Source of the DNA: Gongronella butleri
Lineage: Eukaryota > Mucoromycota > Mucoromycetes > Mucorales > Cunninghamellaceae
Assembly: GCA_025201375.1 (NCBI GenBank)
Contig: JAIWZP010000034.1
Coordinates: 62,001 to 126,000 of the forward strand
DNA length: 64,000 bases
Direction: 5' to 3'
Shown piece after piece: positions 44,014 to 53,830 of the stretch. The notes below the pieces were generated by a model. The model had not been told where the DNA came from. It saw nothing but the letters and a program-made list of their open reading frames with translations, and ran no database searches. The position numbers and the translations under genes were made by a program. Every line of letters begins with the position of its first letter. The first letter of the stretch is position 1.

Positions 44014-45772
44014 ATGAAGGTGCTGAGCGCTGAAGAAGTTTCTAAGCACAACAAAAAAGGTAAAAGAAAGCGACTGGCAAAAGGAGAAGGCTGTGGCCCT
44101 GGCCTCTTTGTCTCTTTCCCTGTTTTTTTTGCAACTGTTACTGACCGCGCTGCCTTTTTTTTTTTTTTTTGCTATTTGTCAGACGACGTGTGGGTGATTT
44201 TGCATGGCAAGGTGTATGACTTGACCAAGTTCTTGCCTGAGCACCCTGGCGGTCAAAAGATCATCCTAAAGTATGCCGGCATGGACGCCACCAAGGCGTT
44301 TGAGCCGATCCATCCGCCCGACATCATTGATCGCTTCCTGCCCCCTGAGGTGTGCCTTGGTGAGATTGACAAGCAATCGCTGGCCAAGCAGCCAAAGGTC
44401 GAATCGGCCGAGGAAAAGCGTCTGCGCATTGCTCACAAGAACAAGCCCAATTTGAGCGAAATGTACAATTCGTTCGACTTTGAAAGTAAGGGCAAAGAAG
44501 CGATTTTTTTATCTTATTATTTACCCATGTTTTCCATCCAGGTGTGGCCAAGAATATCCTTAGTCCTGCAGCGTGGGCGTACTATTCGTCTGGCTCGGAC
44601 GACGAGGTGACGATGCGCGAGAACCACAGCGCGTTCCACCGCATCTGGCTGCGCCCACGCGTCTTGGTCAATGTCAAGGACGTCGACATGTCGACGACCA
44701 TGCTCGGCACCAAGACCTCCATGCCCCTGTATATCACGGCCACGGCCCTGGCCAAGCTGGGCCATCCCGAGGGCGAGACCGTCCTGACCAAGGCCTGTGC
44801 CAAGAACAACCTCATCCAGATGGTGCCCACCCTCGCCTCTTGCTCCTTTGACGAGATTGTCGACGCCGCCACACCCCAACAGACCCAATGGCTCCAGCTC
44901 TACGTCAATTCCGACCGCGACGTCAGCAAAAAGTTTGTGGAACACGCCGAAAAGCGCGGCATCAAGGGCCTGTTTATCACCGTCGATGCTCCCCAGCTTG
45001 GTAAGACACACAGAGAGAGAAAAACGAGAAAACGAGAGAAAATGAGCCAATCTCATTACTTTTTCCTCGTTTTTTTTTTCAATTTACGGCATTAGGCCGC
45101 CGCGAAAAGGACATGCGACAAAAATACGAGGACGAGGCGCCGGATGAGATTGAGCGCAGCCATACCCAAGTGGACCGCAGCTCTGGTGCAGCGCGCGCGA
45201 TTTCGAGCTTCATCGACCCGTCATTGTCGTGGGAGGACATGAAGTGGTTCCGTTCGATTACCAAGATGCCCATCCTGCTCAAGGGTGTGCAGACTGCAGA
45301 GGATGCCGTGCTGGCCGCCAAGGCAGGCTTGCAGGGCGTCGTGCTCTCCAACCACGGTGGCCGCCAACTCGACTTTGCCCCCTCGGCCATTGAAATCCTT
45401 GCCGAGGTCATGGATGCTCTGCGTGCCGAGCAGCTCGACAAGAACTTTGAGGTCTACGTCGATGGTGGTATTCGTCGCGGCAGCGACATCTTCAAGGCCA
45501 TTGCCCTCGGTGCAAAGGGCGTCGGCATCGGCCGCCCCGCCCTCTTTGCCATGTCTTCCTATGGTGTCGACGGTGTCGACCACTTGATCAAGCTCTTCCG
45601 CGACGAGCTCGAGATGGTCATGCGACTCATGGGCGCTCCCACTCTCAAGCACATCACACGAAACATGGTCGACATCTCAAACATCAAGGCACACGTCACC
45701 AATCCTACCGATTATCTCGCCCACCATGCCTACGACCAAATGCTGCCTCGCGGCAAGCTGTCTAAATTGTAA
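44014..45772 (+). CDS. cytochrome b5 / FMN 2-hydroxyacid oxidase (flavocytochrome b2-like)
   Basis: Predicted to oxidise L-lactate or another L-2-hydroxy acid with FMN and pass electrons through a haem domain. Four exons (44014-44059, 44183-44485, 44542-45000, 45096-45772) give 494 aa. The cytochrome b5 domain starts right at the N-terminus (MKVLSAEEVSKHN), with axial His at H36 (EHPGG) and H59 (PIHPPD). The FMN barrel shows WAYYSSGSDDEVT, TATALAKLGHPEGE, the substrate motif VVLSNHGGRQLD and the phosphate-binding region VDGGIRRGSDIFKAIALGA then VGIGRP. Unlike yeast Cyb2 there is no mitochondrial presequence, and the protein ends GKLSKL, a canonical PTS1. This predicts a peroxisomal rather than intermembrane-space enzyme. 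Confidence 0.93.
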
Positions 45773-45989
45773 CTTTTAGCTCTTTTCCTTCACCCCCCTT
45801 TTCTTGTTCTTCTATACATAAAAATTTATTTTTTTACAATTTTGATCGTTGTATTCGTGTACAGTATTGTCATTTGAGTTAAGATTAGCTCGCGCGCGTC
45901 GCGACAGTGTTGCTTCTTGTATGTTCGTGGTGTCATGGATGTCAATTCTGGAATGTTTGTTTGCCCGATGCATATGATGAGGAGTTGAT

Positions 45990-47100
45990 GACCATTGTTG
46001 TACGTTGTACGTTGTACGCTTGTGAAGGTCGTTCAAAGCTTCAAACATTTCAAAAGCTTTCAACTTCGATGATCTCGGTATCATAACTGTTTATTCGTAT
46101 GATACGGTAGATGACATGCGGCGCTTTTAACATACTGAGATACTGTACTGTACGTACGGTGCATGTCGAAAGCACCTGTTGAATCTCTAGCGAATGAGAC
46201 CAGTTTCATCCATTGATGGTTAAAACTCGCAGAGGAGAAAATCCACTTTTCCATCAAAATCTTTACAGTAATCGCTAGTTAACTGGAAAAATAACCAACG
46301 ATGCTTTTAATGTGTCAAATGCTGCTGCTGAATCTCCACCGAATGAAACAAGCTTCACGGCGATCTGATCAAAACTGGCAGAGAAAATACACTTTTTCAA
46401 CAAAAAATTCAATGACGATTTGCTCGACAACTGTCTAGTCAACCCTCGATTTTTATTTCAGATTTAATAAAAAACAGGGGGGCAAAGCATCTAATGGGAT
46501 GACTTGCAGGGCGCTAGCTTGGGGTTTAACTTTTTGCATCGGTCATTTCACCAACTTGCAGCTAGCAGCCCAATCTACGTACAGCGCACAAAAACCTGCA
46601 AAAAAAATACAGAAAAAAATTCCATGCAATTTTATACAGTACGTACCTAAATTTGGAAGTGTCAAACCTTAAATTTTTGCAAAAAAATCTTGGCCAAAGT
46701 AGGCACTTCTCAGTCGATCGCCGTTCATGCGTCACTCTTTGGACATTTTTCCTAAACGTTGGGGCAACCTGGCATTTTGTCTGCCAATAGCAAATGGTCG
46801 GAGTTACCTACTTGGGATGCATTGATCACCCGGAGTTCGAAATTCCCCGCATTAGGCATTTTCTGAGATTGAAATTTGTGACCCCTGAGTGACCCCTGAA
46901 TTTTTCAAAAGTGGTCGTAGCGCTTTCGGGGTTTAAGATTTTTTGTTGCAAATTTTGCGCTGAGTCCGACGCAACTAATTTTGAGCGGGGTCAACCATGC
47001 AATGGAGACATGAATGCAAAATAGTATAAATGGGAGCTTTTTGGCATTTTCGACAGTCCAAAAAAATCGGGAGAGTTCGCCTTGAGCAGCAATGGGCTAT
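45990..47100 (+). repeat. dispersed non-coding repeat copy
   Basis: Aligns along most of its length with 21430-22310. Compared with that copy it has several extra TACAGTA-like heptamers at TA positions (about 46264, 46634 and 47101). No ORF is supported. Confidence 0.75.
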
Positions 47101-47450
47101 CATACAGTACGTAGTACTACTACTACTGTAGAACCACCAGTGTTGTAAAAATAGCCAATTGCCGCACACGCTGTTATGCCCGCAAAGCCAAGATTCACGC
47201 CCTGCATTTTTTTTCTGGATTCCCTTTTTCTTACGCGCTCCTGTGCCATCCCTCCTCAAGGCTGTCCCCTTCGCGCGACCGCTCTTAGCTCCTAATTCCT
47301 GATGGACAACACCAATGCATGATGACCCAACCTCCTAACATGCAATTGACCCTTAACATGGCGTTAAATCCCCTTTTTACTGATGGATCCTTCAGATCCA
47401 TCATCTTGACTCATCTGTAGATACGACCCCCTATTTTCCCTTGATCCTTA

Positions 47451-47463
47451 GAGTATAAAAGGG
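47451..47463 (+). promoter_or_regulatory. TATA box (TATAAAAGG)
   Basis: GTATAAAAGGGC lies about 95 bp upstream of the ATG at 47549 and is followed by a pyrimidine-rich initiator-like stretch. Confidence 0.5.
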
Positions 47464-47548
47464 CATCCGCACAGCGCATGTCCTTCCTTTTTCCCTTATC
47501 TCCACAATCACATACTTATTGCTACAGTATAATAAACCTGCCTGCCAC

Positions 47549-47722
47549 AATGCTTTCTCAGACCAATGCTGTCCCTTCCGTGCCTGTGGCACCGGTGCCC
47601 TTCTGCGGGCACAACACACGCACGTCGCTCCGACGCCTCTCCTTCCCAATAATCTGGCTGGGGTTTGATTCCCCGCTCTCGCTCAGGCCGCCGCTGTCGG
47701 GCGTCATCCGCATCGCATTGTA
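47549..47722 (+). CDS. short TATA-led ORF, unknown
   Basis: 57 codons starting MLSQTNAVPSVPVAPVPFCG. No known domain. It shares the VPVAP-type start with the ORF at 48288 and loosely with a minus-strand ORF starting at 50718. It could be a small fast-evolving gene, a decayed gene or a piece of a retroelement leader. Weak evidence: the TATA box and base composition higher in GC than its flanks. Confidence 0.3.
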
Positions 47723-48206
47723 ATCATGATGCCCACCAAAAAGCAAGGAAATACAGTATGCGCAACAACACCTTTATTATTATCAACAATCATCCTTTAT
47801 TACAGTAAGTATGTCATGGGCAAAAAATACCGGTAGCAAAAAACGAGAAAAGAAAAAAGCATCAATTCATGGTGTCAGGCCCACGCTTCGATTAGGGCCT
47901 GGACGCGTAGTGGGCAAAAGGGCGTGTAGCCTGCTGCGCCAGTTTTAGATCTTTACACGCGCTCAATTCATGGCCATATTCAAGATCGAACCAAGTACAG
48001 TAACAAGATTAGGCTACTAGTCATACAGTAGATGGAATGGGTCCATGGACATGGATACATTCCATTCTCAAACTCAAAAGAATTCGCTCATTTAAGACTA
48101 CAGTATTTCACATTTCTGGGCCAGTCCTGTTTCCAACTCATTGTCAACTGGACTTATTTTGAATCGGTCTACCCCCCTAGAAAAAAACCCATTGGAATGT
48201 AGAAAC

Positions 48207-48216
48207 ATATATAAGC
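48207..48216 (+). promoter_or_regulatory. TATA box (ATATATAAGC)
   Basis: Lies about 75-80 bp upstream of the ATG at 48288, similar spacing to the TATA box at 47451. Confidence 0.4.
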
Positions 48217-48287
48217 TAGCCTCTGATCAAAGAAAATAAAGCCTCATCGGCAATAACACACATTGTCTAAATCCCATACCGTATATC

Positions 48288-48443
48288 ATGAACAGCACAC
48301 AACCCGGCCTTTTCGACCAAATCCCCCTCGTCCCTGTTGCGCCTCGATCGGCTGGTCATGACACATGGTCCATGGCTCTGATAGTCGTAGGTCGACTTCG
48401 TCATCATCTTGTGAATTCTCGTTCCATGATGACTCTAGTATGA
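48288..48443 (+). CDS. short TATA-led ORF, unknown
   Basis: 51 codons beginning MNSTQPGLFDQIPLVPVAPR. The VPVAP element at residues 15-19 resembles that of the ORF at 47549. After the stop another plus frame looks coding-like (Ser/His/Asp-rich), so a frameshift or missed intron is possible. Confidence 0.28.
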   Translation: MNSTQPGLFDQIPLVPVAPRSAGHDTWSMALIVVGRLRHHLVNSRSMMTLV

Positions 48444-48499
48444 TAGGCGCATGTCAACAACGTCGTCATCTTGGGAACTTTGATTCCAATTCTCCAAGA

Positions 48500-49040
48500 G
48501 GCGGATGTTGTCAACATCTTCATTTTGCGAAGAATTGGAGTTTATGTGTCGTGCAACAACAGCTGCCTTTCTTGCTCTTCCACTTGCGCAGGCAGCTCTT
48601 CGAGCTGGGAATCAGTGTCGTCATACCGTAATATTCATGGTCGTCATTGAATGGCTGCTGCTGTTGAGAAACTAGAATTATTGGGGACACGACGAGACCT
48701 TGCACGCTTTGTGACGGGGCCAATTGCTGCTGTTGAGGAGTGTGGGGAAGATTGGCATGCGCGGCGCGGCGGAGGACTGTGGCTGCTGTTGGGAGGATGA
48801 GGGAGAGATGGATCACTGTCGACAATCGACTGTGGAACGCACGTTTTCATGATGATGAAAAACGCCGAGTTTTCGTCGTGCCAGGAGGCGTTCGAGGCGG
48901 CCGTGGAAGGGGGCCATAGTTACTTCCTCCATGCTGTTAGGGCCGGAGCCCCACATGATGCGAGCCGTCGTCGCGGTAGCGGGATCGGAGTCATCGCGGC
49001 GGGGAACGCATTGAAACGATAAGACGAAGGACCAGCCATG
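48500..49040 (-). other. possible decayed minus-strand gene
   Basis: From an ATG at 49039 (MAGPSSYRFNAFPAAMTP) several short frames in different phases encode Pro/Gln/Ser-rich peptides down to about 48500. I could not splice them convincingly. They may be a broken relative of the neighbouring TATA-led ORFs. Confidence 0.25.
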
Positions 49041-49439
49041 ATTGGTTTTATTGAAGATGAAAGAGAAAGAAAGAGGAAAATAATGGGGAAATAAACAGAT
49101 GGAGGAAGTACAGTAACAGGTGACAGTAAGGAAAAAGGGGAAAGGGAAGGCACAGAGTGCCAGCCCTTTTTCCGTAGTATACTGTACTTTAAGGCGCAAA
49201 ATTTACAGTAAGGTACGCAGCTTGCATTTCGGCCGAAGAAAATGCCTCGTTATCAAGATTGACCGTATACAAATCGGTCAATTACATCGAGCGAATCGAA
49301 TCCTCGCTACGGAGAAGAAAATAATTCGACAAAAAGAATGCCAAGGCACCTCGGAAATGCAGGCCGTGATACAGTACTGTATCATACGCATTTCTTGTCC
49401 AAAAGTAATTGACCACTGCTGCAATTTGAGCATCGCTTG

Positions 49440-50260
49440 TACTGTACTACGGTACAGTATAGCCGTCCGCCAAGCAAGAAGGTGAATGGCGTCGTACTTT
49501 CACCTCTTCTACTGTAGTACTACCGGTATCGTCGAAATTGTCGCGTGCTCGTTCATTCTCCTCTTTTTCGACGACGTCAATGAGGTCCTTGAGATATTGG
49601 CGTGGGTGCGTCGTGGTGGAGTTGTTGGTACCACCGATTTTGGTCTGGTGTGCCCACAAATCGGTAAGAGCCGACACAACATTGGAAAATGTGCTTTTGC
49701 GAACAGTCCTCCTTTCAATGGCATTGGGATCATTCCCGTAATTTTGGCGACTGGCTCTACAGTATTACTGTATCTAAAGTATTATGATACCACGAACCTG
49801 CAAAAAAATTATGATATCATACGTAGCGTGTCGTCGTCGCCGCCGCCGTCAGTAGTTTTTTCGTAAATACTACAGTACAGTACCTCATCATCATCCTGAA
49901 GGAAAAGATGCACTACTTTGCTTGGGGCCAGTGACGACAAGATGCTGCGTTTCAATGGGTTCGTTCTGAATAACATACTGTATTTGCATGCACCATCATG
50001 CCAGAAATTCGCGCTGTTTGGGCTCGTACTGTACAGTACAGTACTGTATGATAAGCTCTTTGGTGCCAGTGGCACATTTTTTTCTACTGTAGCTTCATTC
50101 AGTCTTGACCTCGGTTCGCGAGCTGCTGGTCTCAGCATCAAACTCGGCCTGACTCGAAAACCGCTACAGTATGTGTTGTGTCCAATTGTGGCGCCACGAC
50201 GCCCACGACGTCCTGCGGCGGTGTTGATATCATAACCCAGCTTGTATGATATCATCATCC
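49440..50260 (-). other. fragmentary minus-strand frames
   Basis: Short frames such as that around HPRQYLKDLIDVVEKEENER (near 49600) have charged, coding-like composition but are interrupted by TACAGTA-type insertions and stops. Possibly a gene or transposon ORF broken by transposon scars. Confidence 0.25.
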
Positions 50261-50293
50261 ATCATACTCTAAAAAAATACAGTACTGTATATA

Positions 50294-51974
50294 CAGTAGG
50301 ATCTCGTTACAGTATAATAACGTAATTTAGAATTTTTGAAGTCGAGCAACTACTGTAGTACAATACAGTACGGTACTCTACTGTTCTTCTACGCTAAAAA
50401 TCACAGCCAAATTGCGTTATACTGTAAAATACTGTAACATTAAATATTGAATGTCGAAAAAAATACCGTCGTCGTACGACGTCGTCGTTGGACAAATCGA
50501 ACTTCATTATCGGCTTTGCTGCGCTTTTCATTTGCCTTCTTGTCGCGCTTTTTCCTTAACATACTGTACAGTAGTCCCAATCTCTGGCGCCATGGATACG
50601 GCGATACTGATTGTGTGTCAGGTCCCGGCGAGGGTTGCGGTGCCACTACCATTGGCGACACCATCATCGCGTGCAGTGCGTACAGAGGAGAGGGTGGATT
50701 TGGATTCAAAAATAACATTTTAATTAAAAAGAGGAGGAAGATAAGGGATGGAAAAAGATGTTTGGTGTAAAGAAAAAGAAATAAGAAATATCTTGTCATT
50801 GGACTCTTTTATACTTGTCCATTTCCTTTTTCTTTACAGCCCTTCGGATGAGTCTTGATCTGGACATCTTGGCACACCGTATTGTCACAAGATTGACATG
50901 GTGCCTAATTGGTGATGCTGCGAGGTGCTCCGGCGCTTGTTTGAGTATTTTTTTCAAAGATTAGACAAATGGACCATTCATCACTTGTGAGAGGATGAGG
51001 CGAGAACCCATAGGTGCATTCCCATCACACAATGTGACCTGGGCGTTCTAATAATAAAAGAAGGAAATAATCGAGTGTCCCAATTGAATCATGCTGGTCA
51101 CCACCATGCGTTGTCAAAAAAATAAATAAATAAGCTTTTGACAGCGCGATTTTCCATCGATCCGAGGATCATCTGCAAAATCGGCTGATGTCCATACTGT
51201 AATTGGTGTATCCGGGACTTCAAGGTGGGCCAGCCAGGCGGGTCAGGTGCGCGTGTGCGGGGGTCGCTGCACTTGCTTCACTTGCACATTTCGTTGCTTT
51301 TCTTTCCGTTTCTTTTTTTTGCCGCCAATGTCGCGCCTTGCACGCCATTGGCTAGACCCAGGTCGGGGTACACGTGCCCTTTGACTAAGTGGGCTAGTGC
51401 TTGATCTTGACTCGTATATTTTGATTGTTTGTAATAAGGCTTGTTTCCTTTTCCTTTTTCTTGATTGATTCAAATGTTTGCCTTGCCACGCCATGCGCGT
51501 CTTGGCCAGGCACGAGTACAGATGCACACGATTCTTGTTAAACGTAAATGAGGATGATCTGGTCGTGTGTCAATTTTTTCTTTTTTTTTTTACGCGCCAT
51601 TGACGCGTCAACGCGTCAATGGCTCCGAGCGCGTCGGCTCACGCGCTTTTTGCGCACGTTTGCCACTCGACACGAGCTGGGCCGTGACATTGTGGTCCAA
51701 AGGAGCAGGCTGATATTGTTTAGCTGATTGATCTTGGGATGATGATGAAGGAATCATAGTGAGGTTGCTATTATTTCATTTGCACAAACGAGAAAAAACA
51801 CGACGCTTATACAGTAAAGTATTGTACAGTATGAATTACGTAGGCGATTAGCCATAAAATAATACAGTAGCTACAGTAGTACGGTATGCAGTCAAATTTT
51901 AAACGAATTAATACGTTATATCGAGGATTTCGTTATATCGAGGTACGTTATAACGAGGTCCTATGATGATACTG
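50294..51974. mobile_element. degenerate pogo/Tigger-like element (candidate)
   Basis: Flanked by TA on both sides. The left end reads CAGTAGGATCTCGTTA and continues to ATAACG with a CAGTA inserted. The right end, reverse-complemented, reads AGGACCTCGTTATAACG followed by repeated CGATATAACG units, a pattern typical of pogo/Tigger terminal repeats. Inside, the minus-strand ORF 50440-50718 (MLFLNPNPPSPLYALH, 92 aa, basic C-terminus, with TATAAAAG upstream near 50810) has no DDE motif that I can see. Probably non-autonomous or decayed. Confidence 0.45.
51599..51624. repeat. near-palindrome of GACGCGTC units
   Basis: CCATTGACGCGT followed by CAACGCGTCAATGG is almost a perfect inverted repeat built on ACGCGT cores. 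Confidence 0.55.
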
Positions 51975-52139
51975 TAATAAAAATTGGTCCATCATTATCT
52001 TGTAAATAGACAGTAATGTTGTTATGATGATGATGTCCACACAGGACACAACAACAACAGACGCAATCCAAAAATTCCATTTTGAATTTTGATACAGTAG
52101 GAGTACCTACATACTGTATTTACCGTATCAAACATGAAT

Positions 52140-52780
52140 TGGTGAAAAAATAATTTTAACCAAAGTAGGCACTTTTTTCAGTCGATCGCCGTTCATGCAT
52201 CACTCTTTGTTGGGTGGCTCATCTTAATTCCGGGAACCTACCTTTTTGTGTGCCAATAGCGATTTGTCGGACTTACCTGTTTGGGATGCATTGGTCACTC
52301 GGAGTTTGAATTTTACGCTTTGGAATTTTCTGAGTTTGAAAAGTGTGACCCCCTGAGTGACCCCTGAATTTTTCAAAAGTGGTCGTAGCGGTTTGTTGAT
52401 TGTTGTTTTAAGCTTTTTTGTTGCAATTTTTGCACTGAATCCAATGCAGCCGCTTTTGACCGGGATCGACCAAGATGATGAGTAGATAAATGCAATAAAG
52501 GATAGTCTTGGAATTTTTGGAAGTTACTGTACAAGTTGAAAAAAATCGGGCGGACCATCCCGCGCGCAGGTTACAAGAGTAGTATACTGTAGTCATCCCC
52601 CGGGACGGGTGAGGGGTGACGCATCTTCCATCGTCGGCCAGCAGGCAGGCTGTTTTTTTTGCTGGAGGCACAGCAAGCTATCAAATCTCGAAAAAACGCT
52701 TTGTCGTCAGTTTCTCGGTTTCCAAGCAAAGGCATACCGTATGTGCACTTTTTCGTGCAGTGTACAGCATTGTACAACAG
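52140..52780 (+). repeat. dispersed non-coding repeat copy
   Basis: Matches 21890-22450 and 46660-47100 (shared CAGTCGATCGCCG, GTGACCCC...GAGTGACCCC and AAAAAAATCGGGCGG blocks), then the GCTGGAGGCACAGCA block also present near 7695 and 22365. It is more diverged than the other copies. Confidence 0.68.
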
Positions 52781-53830
52781 TACAGTATTATAAGAACGCA
52801 TTGTTGTATTCATGGAAATGATGCAGAAGATCGTCAAATTCTGCGTACGTACCGAGCAAAAAATTGGACAGATCAAACATCACATTCGCGTGCAAAATCA
52901 AAAAAAAAGACGAAAGACGTGGCTTTTTTGTGCATTTCTCGGACGTTGGCTGCCTGATTTTTTTCAAACGAATACAACAGAGGACAGAGCAAACCTCACC
53001 CAGTCACCCTTGCAGCAATGCCCCCACCAAATCTAAAAGGTACAGTAAATGTTCGTACAGTACCATTCGAAAATCAGCGCGCATGTACTGTAGTTATTAT
53101 TATGATACTATTATTGTACACCCCTCGACCCCTGCCTTGAGAAATCAGTAAAACGTGAAATTTAAATTTTGTTGGCAAGTCGCTCACCAAAGTCAGAAAT
53201 TGCAGTGTGATGCTGTTGAATTCTTGATTCCCGTTGTCTACTCGGAAACCCGCTAATCGCAGTATGATACAGTAAAAACAAATTTTGCCAGAGAATTCAT
53301 TATTACTGTATTGAAAAGCATAAAAATTAGTATGTCAATTTTTTTTCTGCAATTTTTTTTATTGTGCTTTGTATGTTACAGTGTGGAGTACCACGCAGGC
53401 AAGTAAATGTAAAGTAGAACCACGTGACACTCTGTGCCACTTGTCATACAGTCTACATTTTGCAATCCTGACGACTGAATTCCATATTTGGCGATCCTTT
53501 GTCGCGCCCCATTGGGCGAACTTTGGACGCGTCGCGCCTGGCCAACAGGTTCATATAGTCGAGAAGATCTGGGCTCACTTTGCTTTCGTCTTTTACACTC
53601 TAACGAATTGAATTAAACAAATCTATGTTTTATGACACTTGAATCTTTTTTGAAAAAAATAATATTGGGCGCATAGCTGAGGTTGGGGGCAGGCGCATGA
53701 TTTTTTTATTGAAAGCAACGGGGTTTGGATCTGCGCCTTTCGTCTTTTTTTTTTTTGTCTTTTCTTTTTCTTTCACCTTTTTATTTTCTTCATTACGCCT
53801 TCCACTCAGCCATCAGCCTTTGTTGCTCCA

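Larger units (their letters stand above)
45850..53450. repeat. dense TACAGTA/TACTGTA heptamer territory
   Basis: Several dozen occurrences of this heptamer by eye, many overlapping or nested. Examples lie near 46143, 46634, 47523, 47751, 48022, 49370, 49440, 49757, 50030, 50277, 50350, 51810, 51863, 52583 and 53040. I noticed none in 23.5-45.8 kb or after 53.5 kb. The heptamer is what a TA-targeting element with CAG ends would leave on excision. Confidence 0.7.
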
